DNA of 61,173 bases from Akkermansiaceae bacterium. GTDB lineage: Bacteria; Verrucomicrobiota; Verrucomicrobiia; Verrucomicrobiales; Akkermansiaceae. Positions within the stretch are counted from its first letter, which is position 1. The number at the start of each line of letters is the position of its first letter. Location of the stretch: contig JABDRB010000007.1 of assembly GCA_013041925.1 (NCBI GenBank), positions 1-61,173 of the forward strand, written 5' to 3'. A program made the translations under genes and the position numbers. Below, one piece after another: positions 45,501-54,407 of this stretch. A model generated the notes under the pieces. The model saw nothing but the letters and a program-made list of their open reading frames with translations. It had not been told where the DNA came from and ran no database searches.

Positions 45501-45637
45501 AAGACATGACCGAGGAAGAAAAAGAAATCTGGGACGAGGTCGCGGCCTTGGTGCAGCAGTATGAAACATCCGGCCAAGTCAAAACAATGGAACAAGTCCG
45601 CGAAGAGGAACGCAACAGCAGACGCGGCGGAAGATAA
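42518..45637 (+). CDS. Large exported TPR-repeat protein linked to the ExbBD system
   Basis: The 1039-residue protein has a signal peptide (cleavage likely after VQAQ, about residue 31) and then helical tetratricopeptide-like repeats to the end. Clear units include MSQANKAWEQGEYEKCQQLFTRIV (about 37), AKTLDAFLEKYPEPGKNIYMPNALYDRANCHFSESQYDPAMVILDRLEKEF (about 510-560) and EEAEKYYMKALEVAEKRAN (about 590). The C-terminal end is charged and basic (EERNSRRGGR). Large periplasmic TPR proteins next to exbB-exbD-exbD recur in Verrucomicrobiota and may be the structural partners of the proton channel (inference). No enzymatic domain is seen. A C11 tract lies just upstream. Confidence 0.85.
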   Translation: MNAKLKQSSFTRALIGASLALVAMLGTVQAQNLQTQMSQANKAWEQGEYEKCQQLFTRIVTVYGGRAPMLYGPKFGVIWYRKGLCELRLAGVTKRANQLEASGKWFDLAVKSFDTCYTKFPNGAAGMPQTVNGSHKASLQRWAEACMGKAEYEEAVKLYQKFIAERDPERDKILPTPGGFYINLAICHFLMGKPKIQDGIRHFETALKNKDKMRTVDGGIVAAFLALSQAVIQEKNEQALVDFLDKNRADITLEPYQMYEFTPLFMKLAGNSIEAEMYIAAFNLYALIPGTEDVIQDLKVRINRIPDRRGIKDGAKIIEMSRLKKGLEKMEKKQRSGDPDEVNVLSAMSYLHDHAGNQRGVYGALEQLEIYHKKSKKREANLYSLVRVSSLIGEIMKTEHYGTIFLRDFPDAEKVESVRRLMLSSLFFGGEYKKSLEVAEKLIDEVSKGSEQHDICLFVLGGSHFYLGQFEQSQPFLEQHIKEFPESKFVMHSEYFVGSNLTRLQYWEKAAKTLDAFLEKYPEPGKNIYMPNALYDRANCHFSESQYDPAMVILDRLEKEFTNNPVIDMAYNMKGNIFESTAELEEAEKYYMKALEVAEKRANTIVAGEALSYLVGMLGSESAGDKKTPNPRLKDAVHWYDKFMKEYQDSPYKPQVVVYGMVAMKSVDRGQQALDNLQAVITELAGKKRQHFLEECINAYSSAYLEMKGNTPEKLKEFYYNFPGINLANKKTLALLRIAVIGVFEDEIRKAMADKDEELVQRYNSGIKALFKDLKNTFQPKDLTNFVLVRIGDYLREKTSAPKQALPYYEELLSRDDKFGEFKALLGVADVLGRSDSTADNKKAITTLIEVMSRAKDDAQTQETSLFRLIEINAKIGNWADCEKMARKYLDEKYTKKSAEVSYIFAKSFDNRDMANDALFYYGMVYNRYRGFIRISGPSVKRIIEIMWDRNLAAGDTIGQGDKERVLKIGDRQAAYQKIGWPYVTSTKKIRETNKDMTEEEKEIWDEVAALVQQYETSGQVKTMEQVREEERNSRRGGR

Positions 45638-45688
45638 GTGCCTGACTAACTTTTAGACCAACTTGAATCAACGAACACAATAACCGTT

Positions 45689-46741
45689 ATGAATATCCGA
45701 TTTTTCCAATACCTTATCCCATCCCTCTTGCTGATGATTGCAGCTCCGAACGCCTTTGCCGTAGAAGCCCCTGCGAGGCTTCTCTATAAAAAGGGCTCGC
45801 ATGATGATGTGCTCGTCATCAGTTACAAGGAGGGTTTTGTCACCTACCGCTTGAGCAAGCGAGCACTCAACCAGGTGCGTGTCGGTCCGTCGAAGCTTTC
45901 TGCCGTCTATTTCTATGAGCCTAAGATTTTTACTGAGGCGATGGACCTTTACCGTGGGCGAAAGTATGCTGAGGCCAAAGAGAAATTTGCCGAGTGTGAG
46001 ACGGCGTATAAACCGGTGGATACTGCTCCTGACAACTATGGCACGCTCGCTGGTTTTTATAAGCTCGAGTGTAATCGACGTATGGGGGATCTGGATGCAC
46101 TGAGTAGTGAGTTAGAAAAATTCATTAAAAAGGGGCTGACCCGTGAAACCCATCTTCAGCAGCTTGAGATATACGCCTTCTGGGAAGCCCTGCGCCTCAA
46201 GGACTGGGAGAGACTTGATCTTCTCGCCCAAGCATGGGTTAAACGTAAGGTGACAGGGAGTCAACGCGCCCAGATTGCCTATTGCCATGGACTTGCATTG
46301 GAGCATATAGCGAAGAAAGATCCATCGCGTATGACCGACGCCTTGAATACCTACAACCAAGTGATTACGGCTGATTTCACCACCTCACACGAGCTTGTGA
46401 CCAATGCCTTCCATCATATTCTCGGCATCTACAATGACTATCCTGGAGTCGCCCTCGCCATCAGGACTTGGGAGACTGAAGATGAAAACCGCAATAGCAC
46501 GGGATACCAGTATCTGATCGAGGCAAACGCGATGGTTAAGCTCTATAAACAGGCTGGCTTTGAGAGAACTAGGTCGTTGGATTCTGCTTATCAAAAGTTT
46601 TTCAAGTATGATGCGCCAGATCCAGACGTGGAGCCTAAGGCTGCTGCGGAGCCCAAGGCCGATGAAAAGCCTGAGGCGGATGAGAAGCCCAAGGCCGAAG
46701 AAAAGCCTGAGGCGGCCAAGGAGGCTAAAGTCAGTGAATAG
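45689..46741 (+). CDS. Exported protein with N-terminal beta unit, helical centre and Lys/Glu/Pro tail
   Basis: The 350-residue protein has a signal peptide (MNIRFFQYLIPSLLLMIAAPNAFA). Residues 28-75 (LLYKKGSHDDVLVISYKEGFVTYRLSKRALNQVRV) resemble the small beta unit of the barrel-LamG paralogs at the left edge. The middle is helical and TPR-like (FTEAMDLYRGRKYAEAKEKFAECE, LTRETHLQQLEIYAFWEAL). The last 38 residues are tandem KPEADEKPKAEE-type repeats, probably disordered. It starts 51 bp after the large TPR gene and is probably co-transcribed with it. The function is unknown. Confidence 0.82.
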   Translation: MNIRFFQYLIPSLLLMIAAPNAFAVEAPARLLYKKGSHDDVLVISYKEGFVTYRLSKRALNQVRVGPSKLSAVYFYEPKIFTEAMDLYRGRKYAEAKEKFAECETAYKPVDTAPDNYGTLAGFYKLECNRRMGDLDALSSELEKFIKKGLTRETHLQQLEIYAFWEALRLKDWERLDLLAQAWVKRKVTGSQRAQIAYCHGLALEHIAKKDPSRMTDALNTYNQVITADFTTSHELVTNAFHHILGIYNDYPGVALAIRTWETEDENRNSTGYQYLIEANAMVKLYKQAGFERTRSLDSAYQKFFKYDAPDPDVEPKAAAEPKADEKPEADEKPKAEEKPEAAKEAKVSE

Positions 46742-46770
46742 CCGCATGGTATTATCGGCGAGACCGTGAT

Positions 46771-46801
46771 CATGCACGGGTGCCCGACTCCATGCACGGG
46801 T
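46771..46801. repeat. Short tandem repeat after the TPR companion gene
   Basis: CATGCACGGGT occurs at 46771-46781 and again at 46791-46801, a 20-bp period, with a related GCCCGA/ATCCGA between and after. It sits in the short gap between two convergent genes, and no terminator-type T-run follows. Confidence 0.5.
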
Positions 46802-46839
46802 ATCCGATGATTTTCGCTTGGCTCGGCATTCCCTATTTC

Positions 46840-48231
46840 TCAACGAGAAAGAACGGAGTTGAGGACCGTGACGATGTCTCCATCTTGGTGTGGGAAGATC
46901 GTCCGCATATCGAGGCGAACTTTTCCTTCCTCTACCGTGCCAACCACGGCAGGTCTGCCCGTGCGTAAATTTTTTGCCAGCTTTGTGATGGAGGTATTTG
47001 GGGCGGTCACGGTGATTGCCACCGAGGGGATTTCAGATTGGGGCATGGTTCCACCACCGGTGCGGGCGATACTGGGGGAGATCGCGCAAAGTGCCTGATT
47101 GGCATCTGGGAGTTGAGCGATGATATTCTCTGCCCGTTGCCTGAGTGTCTCGGTTTGATGCGCGATAAAATCGAGGGCCGGCACGTTGCTAGGGTCTTTG
47201 GGTAACCGGTTGCTCAGGTAGGTATCAATGCATTCCTGAAGGACGGTAAGGATCAATTTATCGCAGCGCACGGCCCGAAAAAAGGGCTCCTTTTTAATCC
47301 CCGCGACCAGTTTATGTTTTCCTGCAATGATGCCCGACTGCGGCCCGCCTAATAGTTTGTCGCCGGAGAAACATACCAGATCGACGCCATTGCGGAGGGC
47401 TTGCTGCGGTGTCGGTTCATGATCGATGGGGGCGAGTTCATCCGTGTTGAGTAGGGCACCCGAGCCGAGGTCTTCGATCAGTGGGAGCCCGCGATCGTGG
47501 GCGAGTTCGGCGAGTTCAATGGTAGTGGGTTCTGCCGTGAACCCTCCTAGGTAGAAGTTTGATCGATGCACCTTGAGGATCATCGCGGTGTTTGCCGTGA
47601 TGGCGTTTGCGTAATCCTTGATATGGGTTTTATTGGTCGCGCCTACTTCGACGAGTTGGGCTCCGGATGTTTCTAAGATTTCGGGGATTCGGAAGCCGCC
47701 GCCGATCTCGACGAGTTCTCCGCGTGATACGATGACCTCGTTTTTTCCCGCCTTGCAGAGGTGTCTCAGGGTGATGACAAGGGCGGCAGCACAGTTGTTC
47801 ACCGCCGTCGCGTCCTCTGCTTCCAACAGGGAGGCGAGCGCGGTTTCGAGGTATCCCGCACGCTTACCACGGGTGCCTTCGGGAAGGTTGAATTCAAGAT
47901 TACAATACCCCGTTGCAATCTCGGTTAGCTTATTAGCAGCATGGATTCCCAGCGGGGATCGTCCGAGATTGGTGTGAATGATGACGCCCGTCGCGTTGAT
48001 CACCGGTTGGAGGCGGCTTGCGGCGAAGGCGCGGAGTTGAGAAGCGATGTCGTTTTCAATCTGCTCGCGGGTGGGTGTTGCGCCGTCGAGGATAGCATGC
48101 CGGTGGCGGTTGATTTCGCGTTGCACAAATGAGGTGACCAGTGCGCGGGGGAGTGGACTCTGGCCTGAGAGAGTCGTGGCGAGGATTTCCACGGATGGAA
48201 GCGCCCTGAGTGCCTGATGATGGGATGCCAT
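46840..48231 (-). CDS. selA: L-seryl-tRNA(Sec) selenium transferase
   Basis: The 463-residue SelA has a PLP fold with the active-site lysine K292 in LVCFSGDKLLGGPQSG. Family blocks are SRLQPVINATGVIIHTNLGRSPLG, NLEFNLPEGTRGKRAGYLE, AALVITLRHL, VSRGELVEIGGGFRIPEI, KVHRSNFYLGGFT and the C-terminal RTGRPAVVGTVEEGKVRLDMRTI. It converts seryl-tRNA(Sec) to selenocysteyl-tRNA(Sec) using selenophosphate. selB, selC and selD are not in this window; selB often follows selA but the minus-strand neighbour here is a convergent gene instead. Its presence means that UGA can be read as selenocysteine in some genes of this organism. Confidence 0.95.
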   Translation of the reverse strand: MASHHQALRALPSVEILATTLSGQSPLPRALVTSFVQREINRHRHAILDGATPTREQIENDIASQLRAFAASRLQPVINATGVIIHTNLGRSPLGIHAANKLTEIATGYCNLEFNLPEGTRGKRAGYLETALASLLEAEDATAVNNCAAALVITLRHLCKAGKNEVIVSRGELVEIGGGFRIPEILETSGAQLVEVGATNKTHIKDYANAITANTAMILKVHRSNFYLGGFTAEPTTIELAELAHDRGLPLIEDLGSGALLNTDELAPIDHEPTPQQALRNGVDLVCFSGDKLLGGPQSGIIAGKHKLVAGIKKEPFFRAVRCDKLILTVLQECIDTYLSNRLPKDPSNVPALDFIAHQTETLRQRAENIIAQLPDANQALCAISPSIARTGGGTMPQSEIPSVAITVTAPNTSITKLAKNLRTGRPAVVGTVEEGKVRLDMRTIFPHQDGDIVTVLNSVLSR

Positions 48232-48293
48232 AGCGAGAAATTAACTTCTTATACGGATTTGACAAGGCTGGGTGTGCTTCGCAGAGTCAGGCC

Positions 48294-49394
48294 ATGAGCG
48301 ATTCGATGACTGAAATGATCCAAGAGACGCCATTGGCGGCCTTACATGTTGAACTGGGAGGAAAAATGGTTCCCTTTGCCGGATGGAATATGCCGGTGCA
48401 ATACACCAGTATTATGGACGAACATGCCGCCGTCCGCGAGAAGGTTGGCATTTTTGATATCTCTCACATGGGCCAGTTTTTTCTGACTGGCGAAGGCGCC
48501 GAAACATGGCTGAATACCATGCTGACCAATGACGTCGCCAAACTCGATATCGGAGAAGGGCAATACACCTTGATGCTGAACGAAAGCGGTGGTGTGATCG
48601 ATGATTTGATTATCTATCGTCAGCAAGAAGCGCGTATTCTTCTCGTGGTGAATGCCTCGATGATCGATGCCGATTATGCCTGGCTCAAACAACATTTGCC
48701 AGAGGGGTTGACGTTGACAAACGAAAGTGATGTCTGGGCAGGTATGGCGGTGCAGGGGCCATCCGCACCGGCTGCCTTTGCGGGTCTGTTCCCTGACCGC
48801 GAGTTGCCCGCACGCAATGGCATCTCGATGTGGTCGTGTGAGGGTGAGACCCTCTGCGTCTGCCGCACCGGCTACACCGGCGAGGATGGCTTTGAGTTTT
48901 TCAGTTCCGCAGAAACGGGTGAGGCATGGTTCAAGCGTTTCATCGATGTGGGTGCGAAACCTTGCGGGTTAGGTGCCCGCGACAGCTTGCGTCTGGAAGT
49001 TTGTTACCCGCTCAATGGATCAGACCTCTCACCCACCCGCACGCCGCTGCAGGCGGGGCTGGGTTTCTTTTGCTCCCTTGACAAAGCGGGTGGCTTCATC
49101 GGTCGTGATGTGCTGGCTCAACAAAAAGAAGAGGGGCTCGTTGAACGCCTCGTCGCGCTGAAATATACGGGTAGAGGAGCTCCTCCACGGGCTCATTACG
49201 AGGTGTTTTCCAAGGAGGGTGAACGTCTTTCTGAACTCACTAGCGGAGTGCTTTCTCCGAGCATGAGGGAGGGGGTTGCATTAGCCTATCTGCCTGTTTC
49301 CTATGCCAAACTAGGCACTCTGGTTGACATCGACGTCCGTGGCCGCCGGTGCGAGGCAAAAGTTGTCAAAAAACCTTTTTACAAAAAGCCCTGA
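48294..49394 (+). CDS. gcvT: Aminomethyltransferase (glycine cleavage T-protein)
   Basis: The 366-residue folate enzyme is full length. It starts TPLAALHVELGGKMVPFAGWNMPVQYTSIMDEHAAVREKVGIFDISHMG and contains TNDVAKLDIGEGQYTLMLNESGGVIDDLI, CRTGYTGEDGFEFF and GLGARDSLRLEVCYPLNGSDLSPTRTPLQAGLGFF, all typical of GcvT. It releases the aminomethyl group from lipoyl GcvH onto tetrahydrofolate. It is divergent from selA with only 62 bp between starts; no glycine riboswitch fits in that space. gcvH follows after 47 bp. Confidence 0.97.
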   Translation: MSDSMTEMIQETPLAALHVELGGKMVPFAGWNMPVQYTSIMDEHAAVREKVGIFDISHMGQFFLTGEGAETWLNTMLTNDVAKLDIGEGQYTLMLNESGGVIDDLIIYRQQEARILLVVNASMIDADYAWLKQHLPEGLTLTNESDVWAGMAVQGPSAPAAFAGLFPDRELPARNGISMWSCEGETLCVCRTGYTGEDGFEFFSSAETGEAWFKRFIDVGAKPCGLGARDSLRLEVCYPLNGSDLSPTRTPLQAGLGFFCSLDKAGGFIGRDVLAQQKEEGLVERLVALKYTGRGAPPRAHYEVFSKEGERLSELTSGVLSPSMREGVALAYLPVSYAKLGTLVDIDVRGRRCEAKVVKKPFYKKP

Positions 49395-49441
49395 TCCTGC
49401 GCAAAACAAACCAGCAAAATTCAATTCAACGCAAATAATTA

Positions 49442-49819
49442 ATGAACGCTCCAGCCAATCTCCGTTACACCCCAGACCACGAGTGGGTTCTCCTTGAAGG
49501 TGATGTCGCCAAAGTCGGTATCACAGACCACGCCCAAGAAGAGTTAACCGATGTCGTTTTTGTAGAACTTCCTGAGGACGGTCGCCAATGTGATGCGGAA
49601 GACCCCGTCGCCGTTGTTGAGTCGGTGAAGGCCGCCAGCGATATTTACGCCCCGCTTGCGGGCGAAGTCGTTGCAGGCAATGCCGATCTGGAAGCCGACC
49701 CCTCGCTGATTAATACCGACCCCTACGGTGCTGGCTGGATTTTTCAAATTCGCCTCAACGACCCATCAGCTGTCGAGGGTTTGATGGATGCCGAGGCCTA
49801 TAGCGCGCTGCTAGGTTAA
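49442..49819 (+). CDS. gcvH: Glycine cleavage system H-protein
   Basis: The 125-residue lipoyl carrier has the lipoylation site K63 in AVVESVKAASDIYAPLAGEVV, the normal ESVKAASD motif. It starts RYTPDHEWVLLEGDVAKVGITDHAQEELTD. It shuttles the aminomethyl intermediate between the P, T and L proteins. It lies 47 bp after gcvT and ends 27 bp before a rho-independent terminator, with gcvP beyond it. Confidence 0.98.
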   Translation: MNAPANLRYTPDHEWVLLEGDVAKVGITDHAQEELTDVVFVELPEDGRQCDAEDPVAVVESVKAASDIYAPLAGEVVAGNADLEADPSLINTDPYGAGWIFQIRLNDPSAVEGLMDAEAYSALLG

Positions 49820-49846
49820 TGGGATCATGAATCACTCGTTACTCTC

Positions 49847-49887
49847 ACAGGCGTGCCAAGTTGATTGGGTCACGCCTGTATTTTTTT
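49847..49887 (+). terminator. Rho-independent terminator between gcvH and gcvP
   Basis: ACAGGCGTG (49847-49855) pairs perfectly with CACGCCTGT (49871-49879) across a 15-nt loop, and seven T follow the stem. It lies 29 bp before the gcvP start codon at 49916. It therefore either ends the gcvT-gcvH transcript or acts as an attenuator for gcvP. Confidence 0.9.
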
Positions 49888-49915
49888 AGTTCAATTCACA
49901 CAATCAATAAATCAG

Positions 49916-52750
49916 ATGAATAGTCATTTTTGTAACCGCCACGTCGGCAGCATCGGCAAAACCCGTGAAGCATTGATCAACGGGCTCGGCTATGATCGCA
50001 TCGTCGACCTCATCGACGATGCCGTGCCCGCCAATATTCGCGACAGCGAACCGTTCGAGCTCCCTAACCTCTCCGGAGCGCTGAGCGAAACGGCGGCTAT
50101 GGAACGCTTGCACGGAATCATGAGCCAGAACAAGGTGCTGAAATCCTACATTGGCCAAGGCTATAGCGGCACCATCGTGCCTCCTGTGATTCAGCGTAAT
50201 ATCTTGGAGAATCCTGGTTGGTACACCGCCTACACTCCCTATCAAGCGGAGATCGCACAGGGTCGTCTTGAGGCACTACTCAATTTTCAGACGATGATTG
50301 CAGACCTCACTGGTCTCGATGTCGCTGGCGCATCACTGCTGGATGAAGGAACAGCCGCGGCCGAAGCCATGGCGTTGGCGAAGTCTGGTAAACCACGCGG
50401 CACTACGATGTTTGTCGCTGATCGTTGTCATCCTCAGACCATCGAAGTCGTTCAGACACGCGCTGAACCTCTGGGGATTGAGATCCAGGTGGGCGATTGG
50501 AAAACATTTGATCCTGCCGCTTGCGATGGCTTGTTTGCGGTTCTTCTGCAATACCCGGACACTCTCGGGTCGGTGGAAGATTATACGGAGGTTATTTCTC
50601 AGGTGCATGCAGCTGGCGCTTTAGTTATTGTAGCGGCCGATATCCTCTCGCTCACGGTTCTCCGAGCGCCAGGTGAGTTCGGTGCTGATATTTGTGTTGG
50701 AAACAGCCAGCGGTTTGGTGTTCCCTTCGGCTTTGGTGGTCCCCACGCCGCCTTCATGTCATGCACCGATAAGCTGAAGCGCAAGATGCCCGGTCGTCTG
50801 ATCGGGGTGTCGGTCGATTCCCAAGGGAAACCTGGTTATCGCCTTTCTCTGCAGACCCGTGAACAACACATCCGTAGGGATAAAGCGACATCAAACATAT
50901 GCACGGCTCAGGTGCTTCTTGCTGTGATGGCGTCGATGTATGCGGTTTACCATGGTCCAGCTGGCCTGAAACAAATCGCATCCAACACACACTTTGCGGC
51001 ACGTATCTGTGCTGCCAGCTTGCAAAAGGCAGGATTTGAGCTCTGCAGTGAAAGTTACTTTGATACTCTAACCGTGAAGACTCCTAGTAAGGCGGATGCC
51101 GTCTTGGCCGCCGCAGAGAGCTTAGGGATTAACCTGCGCCGGATCGATGCCGACCACGTCAGTATCGCATGTGACGAAACGATGGGCTGCGCGGAGGGCA
51201 TGCAGGTGCTCAAGGCATTTGGTGTCGAGGACGCTGAAATTCCAGAATACAACGAAACGGCATGGGACGGCAGCCTCAACCGCGACACCGAGTTTTGCAC
51301 CGCACCGGTGTTTAATCGTTATCATTCCGAGACCGAGATGCTGCGCTATATCGCCCGACTTGAGAAAAAGGACCTCGCGCTCAATGAATCCATGATCGCG
51401 CTCGGATCCTGCACCATGAAGCTCAACGCAACGGCCGAGATGATGCCGCTGAGTTGGCCTGAGGTCGCTCACATTCACCCCTTTGTTCCAGACGATCAAA
51501 CAGTCGGTTACCGTGCCATGCTCGACGAGCTTTCTGATTGGCTTGCCCACATCACCGGTTTTGCCGCAGTCTCGCTTCAGCCGAATGCCGGCTCGCAGGG
51601 TGAATACGCTGGTCTGTTAGCGATACGCCGTTATCATGTGGCGCATGGTGATACTGATCGTAATGTTTGTATCATTCCGACATCTGCGCACGGAACAAAC
51701 CCAGCATCTGCTGTGATGGCTGGATTTAAGGTCGTGCCGGTTGCTTGTGACGACCAGGGGGATATTGATGTCGCGGACCTCAAGGCCAAGGCCGAAGAGC
51801 ACGCTGAACATCTGGGTGCCCTGATGGTGACTTACCCGTCCACCCATGGAGTTTATGAGTCCACCATTGTGGAGATTTGTGAAATCATCCACGCAAACGG
51901 TGGCCAAGTCTATATGGATGGTGCCAACATGAATGCTCAGGTTGGACTCACAAGCCCCGGCTTCATCGGTGCCGACGTTTGTCATCTGAACCTCCATAAA
52001 ACGTTCTGTATCCCACACGGTGGAGGTGGACCAGGTGTCGGCCCCATCGGTGTGGCCAAGCAACTTGTCCCTTATCTTCCTGGACACGCGACGTTGGATA
52101 ATGGAGAGGCGCCCGTGTGTTCATCCGCCTACGGGAGTGCCAGTATCAACACCATTTCATGGATGTATATTGCCATGATGGGAACGGAAGGCCTGACCGA
52201 AGCCACCAAGATCGCGATTCTCAACGCCAACTACGTGGCCAAGCGCCTTAACGATTGTTTCCCTGTGCTTTACACGGGAAACAAAGGACTTGTCGCCCAC
52301 GAGTGTATCATTGATCTGCGTGCTCTTACCGATCTTAGTGGGATCACCGTGGAAGATGTTGCCAAACGCCTGATGGACTACGGCTACCACTCCCCAACCA
52401 TGAGCTGGCCAGTTGCCGGCACCCTGATGATTGAGCCCACCGAGTCTGAGTCCAAAGCCGAGCTGGATAAGTTCTGTGATGCCATGATCTCGATCCACGG
52501 AGAAATCCAAGAGGTCATTGATGGCCGGGCCGACAAAGTGGATAATGTGCTGAAAAATTCGCCACACACTGCGCAAATGGTCGTTTCCGATAGCTGGAGT
52601 CACCCATACAGTCGCGAGCAGGCGGCCTATCCGATGTCCTGCCAGCGTGAGCACAAATTCTGGCCATCCGTCGGCCGTATTGACAACGTCCACGGCGACC
52701 GCAACCTCGTCTGTTCCTGCGCCGGTATGGAAGCATATGGAGACGCTTAA
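49916..52750 (+). CDS. gcvP: Glycine dehydrogenase (decarboxylating), P-protein
   Basis: At 944 residues this is the single-chain P-protein. The N-half has [69 protein letters not shown] and [11 protein letters not shown]. The C-half has [50 protein letters not shown] and the PLP lysine in [28 protein letters not shown] 49916 is the start; the longer frame from 49865 would run through the upstream terminator. It decarboxylates glycine and transfers the aminomethyl group to GcvH. Confidence 0.98.
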   Translation: MNSHFCNRHVGSIGKTREALINGLGYDRIVDLIDDAVPANIRDSEPFELPNLSGALSETAAMERLHGIMSQNKVLKSYIGQGYSGTIVPPVIQRNILENPGWYTAYTPYQAEIAQGRLEALLNFQTMIADLTGLDVAGASLLDEGTAAAEAMALAKSGKPRGTTMFVADRCHPQTIEVVQTRAEPLGIEIQVGDWKTFDPAACDGLFAVLLQYPDTLGSVEDYTEVISQVHAAGALVIVAADILSLTVLRAPGEFGADICVGNSQRFGVPFGFGGPHAAFMSCTDKLKRKMPGRLIGVSVDSQGKPGYRLSLQTREQHIRRDKATSNICTAQVLLAVMASMYAVYHGPAGLKQIASNTHFAARICAASLQKAGFELCSESYFDTLTVKTPSKADAVLAAAESLGINLRRIDADHVSIACDETMGCAEGMQVLKAFGVEDAEIPEYNETAWDGSLNRDTEFCTAPVFNRYHSETEMLRYIARLEKKDLALNESMIALGSCTMKLNATAEMMPLSWPEVAHIHPFVPDDQTVGYRAMLDELSDWLAHITGFAAVSLQPNAGSQGEYAGLLAIRRYHVAHGDTDRNVCIIPTSAHGTNPASAVMAGFKVVPVACDDQGDIDVADLKAKAEEHAEHLGALMVTYPSTHGVYESTIVEICEIIHANGGQVYMDGANMNAQVGLTSPGFIGADVCHLNLHKTFCIPHGGGGPGVGPIGVAKQLVPYLPGHATLDNGEAPVCSSAYGSASINTISWMYIAMMGTEGLTEATKIAILNANYVAKRLNDCFPVLYTGNKGLVAHECIIDLRALTDLSGITVEDVAKRLMDYGYHSPTMSWPVAGTLMIEPTESESKAELDKFCDAMISIHGEIQEVIDGRADKVDNVLKNSPHTAQMVVSDSWSHPYSREQAAYPMSCQREHKFWPSVGRIDNVHGDRNLVCSCAGMEAYGDA

Positions 52751-52779
52751 GACAGCATGCGTAATGGATCACCAAAGAT

Positions 52780-53202
52780 ATGACAGAATACACATCTCCC
52801 TCAAGCCCCCGCGACGTCGTCTCGGGATACGTCTACTTTGCCCGCCTTTGTAGTAAAGTCCGGCTCCATCAATCGGGGGGGCTCGATCCCGAATTTCACG
52901 CCAACTTAGGCAAGGGGATGGACCTCTGGACGTGCCAGTTTTTGCACGTCGATTACGCGGAATTAGAAAAAGTCATCACCACTGGCGCCTCCGATCAGGA
53001 AACTCTCGAGTGGTGTTGGCAAAAGGGCACCCAACCCGACGAAAACGAACTCGCGTGGTGGAACAGCTACATGCGTAACCGCGGGTTCCGCGATGACCTC
53101 TCCGAACGCCTCGCTATGCGTAAAAAAGACGCTGGCTGGGAGGACCGCGATGACATCCTATGCTTCTTTGACTTGCTCGACGCCGATGACGGACGTTTGT
53201 AG
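52780..53202 (+). CDS. DUF5069-family protein
   Basis: The 140-residue protein has the order of motifs of DUF5069, a family frequent in Verrucomicrobiota and Planctomycetota. SPRDVVSGYVYFARLCSKVRLHQSG near the start matches the usual PRxxxxGYVxLPRLxDKxR. A short CxxLD-like region is replaced by DLWTCQFLHVDYAELEKVITTGASDQETLEWCW. A charged tail follows (RDDLSERLAMRKKDAGWEDRDDI). No signal peptide. The biochemical role is unknown. It lies 29 bp after gcvP and 45 bp before rsgA, so it may share their transcript. Confidence 0.75.
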   Translation: MTEYTSPSSPRDVVSGYVYFARLCSKVRLHQSGGLDPEFHANLGKGMDLWTCQFLHVDYAELEKVITTGASDQETLEWCWQKGTQPDENELAWWNSYMRNRGFRDDLSERLAMRKKDAGWEDRDDILCFFDLLDADDGRL

Positions 53203-53247
53203 AAAAAAATCCTGCACAATCTTGTTAATCCTGTCTAAAAATAAGGA

Positions 53248-54369
53248 GTGACACTCAACGATCTCGGCTGGAATAAAAAATTTCAGAAAGCCTATGACGC
53301 GCTTTCTCTAGGTCACTGCGTGCCTGCCCGTCTCATTCGCGATAACAAAATCACCTACGGTGCGCTGTTCATCGATGAGGTTGGCGATGTTTGTGAACGG
53401 GAAGTGGTCATGAGTGGTAAGGTTTACCATGATGCCACCACCGATGCCGAGCTGCCCGCCGTCGGCGACTGGGTGGCGCTCGAGCTCGCTAAGGATGAGG
53501 ATGGTGAAAATATGATCCGTGCCCGATTGCCGCGCCAGACGTGCTTCTCCCGCAAGTTGCCTGGAAAAAGCACGATGGAGCAGGTGATCGCAGCCAATGT
53601 GTCGGTGGTGGTGGTGGTTACCGATGCGGGATCTGATTTTAACCCGCGCCGGATGGAGCGTTATTTCACCTTGATCCGCCGTAGTGGTTCTCAGGCGGTC
53701 GTGCTGGTGAATAAATCTGATCTCTTTGCCGACGAGCAGAATCAAGAAGCCGCCCGTATCATCCAAAGCCTCAGTGAGGAGGCCGATGTCCATATCACCT
53801 CGGCGGCTCGTAATGAAGGGCTTGAGGTGCTTCAAAATTACCTGCAGGCGGGAGTCTCTCTGACGATCGTTGGTTCCAGCGGGGTGGGGAAGTCGACGAT
53901 GGTTAATCAGTTGTTAGGTGAGGAGTTTCAGTGGACCAGTGATGTGAATGACACCACAGGAAAAGGGCGCCACACGACGACGGCACGTGAACTCATCTTG
54001 CTCGATGACGGTGGGATTCTGATCGATAACCCGGGGATGCGCGAGATCCAGATGTGGACGGATGAACAAACGTTGCGCGAAAGTTTTCTCGATGTCGAAG
54101 AGCTCGCAAGCCAGTGTAAATTTCACGACTGTAAACATGGTAACGATGCAGGCTGTGCGATTCGGGCTGCCGTTGAAGGTGGTGAACTCGACGACGCACG
54201 TTATGAAAGCTACCTCAAACTCGATGAAGAAATTGAAAAGCTCGAGCAACGTCAGAAAAAACTCCGCCAGCTCTCCGAGCGTCGAGCCAAGCGAGATCAT
54301 CGGGTGAAGGCGCGCAACCTTGCCGACCGGATTGATCAAGATCAGGATCAAAATCCCGACTGGAGGTAG
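53248..54369 (+). CDS. rsgA: Ribosome small-subunit-dependent GTPase A
   Basis: The 373-residue circularly permuted GTPase has an OB-fold start, then LVNKSDLF (G4), ITSAARNEGL (G5), G1 GSSGVGKST, G2/G3 TGKGRHTTTAREL and DNPGMREIQMW. The zinc knuckle is CKFHDCKHGNDAGCAI. RsgA checks maturation of the 30S decoding centre. The only in-frame standard start that keeps the family N-terminus (LNDLGWNKKF) is GTG 53248. AAGGA directly abuts it with no spacer, so the true start may be a rare codon a few triplets on. Confidence 0.93.
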   Translation: MTLNDLGWNKKFQKAYDALSLGHCVPARLIRDNKITYGALFIDEVGDVCEREVVMSGKVYHDATTDAELPAVGDWVALELAKDEDGENMIRARLPRQTCFSRKLPGKSTMEQVIAANVSVVVVVTDAGSDFNPRRMERYFTLIRRSGSQAVVLVNKSDLFADEQNQEAARIIQSLSEEADVHITSAARNEGLEVLQNYLQAGVSLTIVGSSGVGKSTMVNQLLGEEFQWTSDVNDTTGKGRHTTTARELILLDDGGILIDNPGMREIQMWTDEQTLRESFLDVEELASQCKFHDCKHGNDAGCAIRAAVEGGELDDARYESYLKLDEEIEKLEQRQKKLRQLSERRAKRDHRVKARNLADRIDQDQDQNPDWR

Positions 54370-54407
54370 TGTCTGTTAGCGGAGCGTTCGTCCCTGTAGA
54401 AGAGAAT

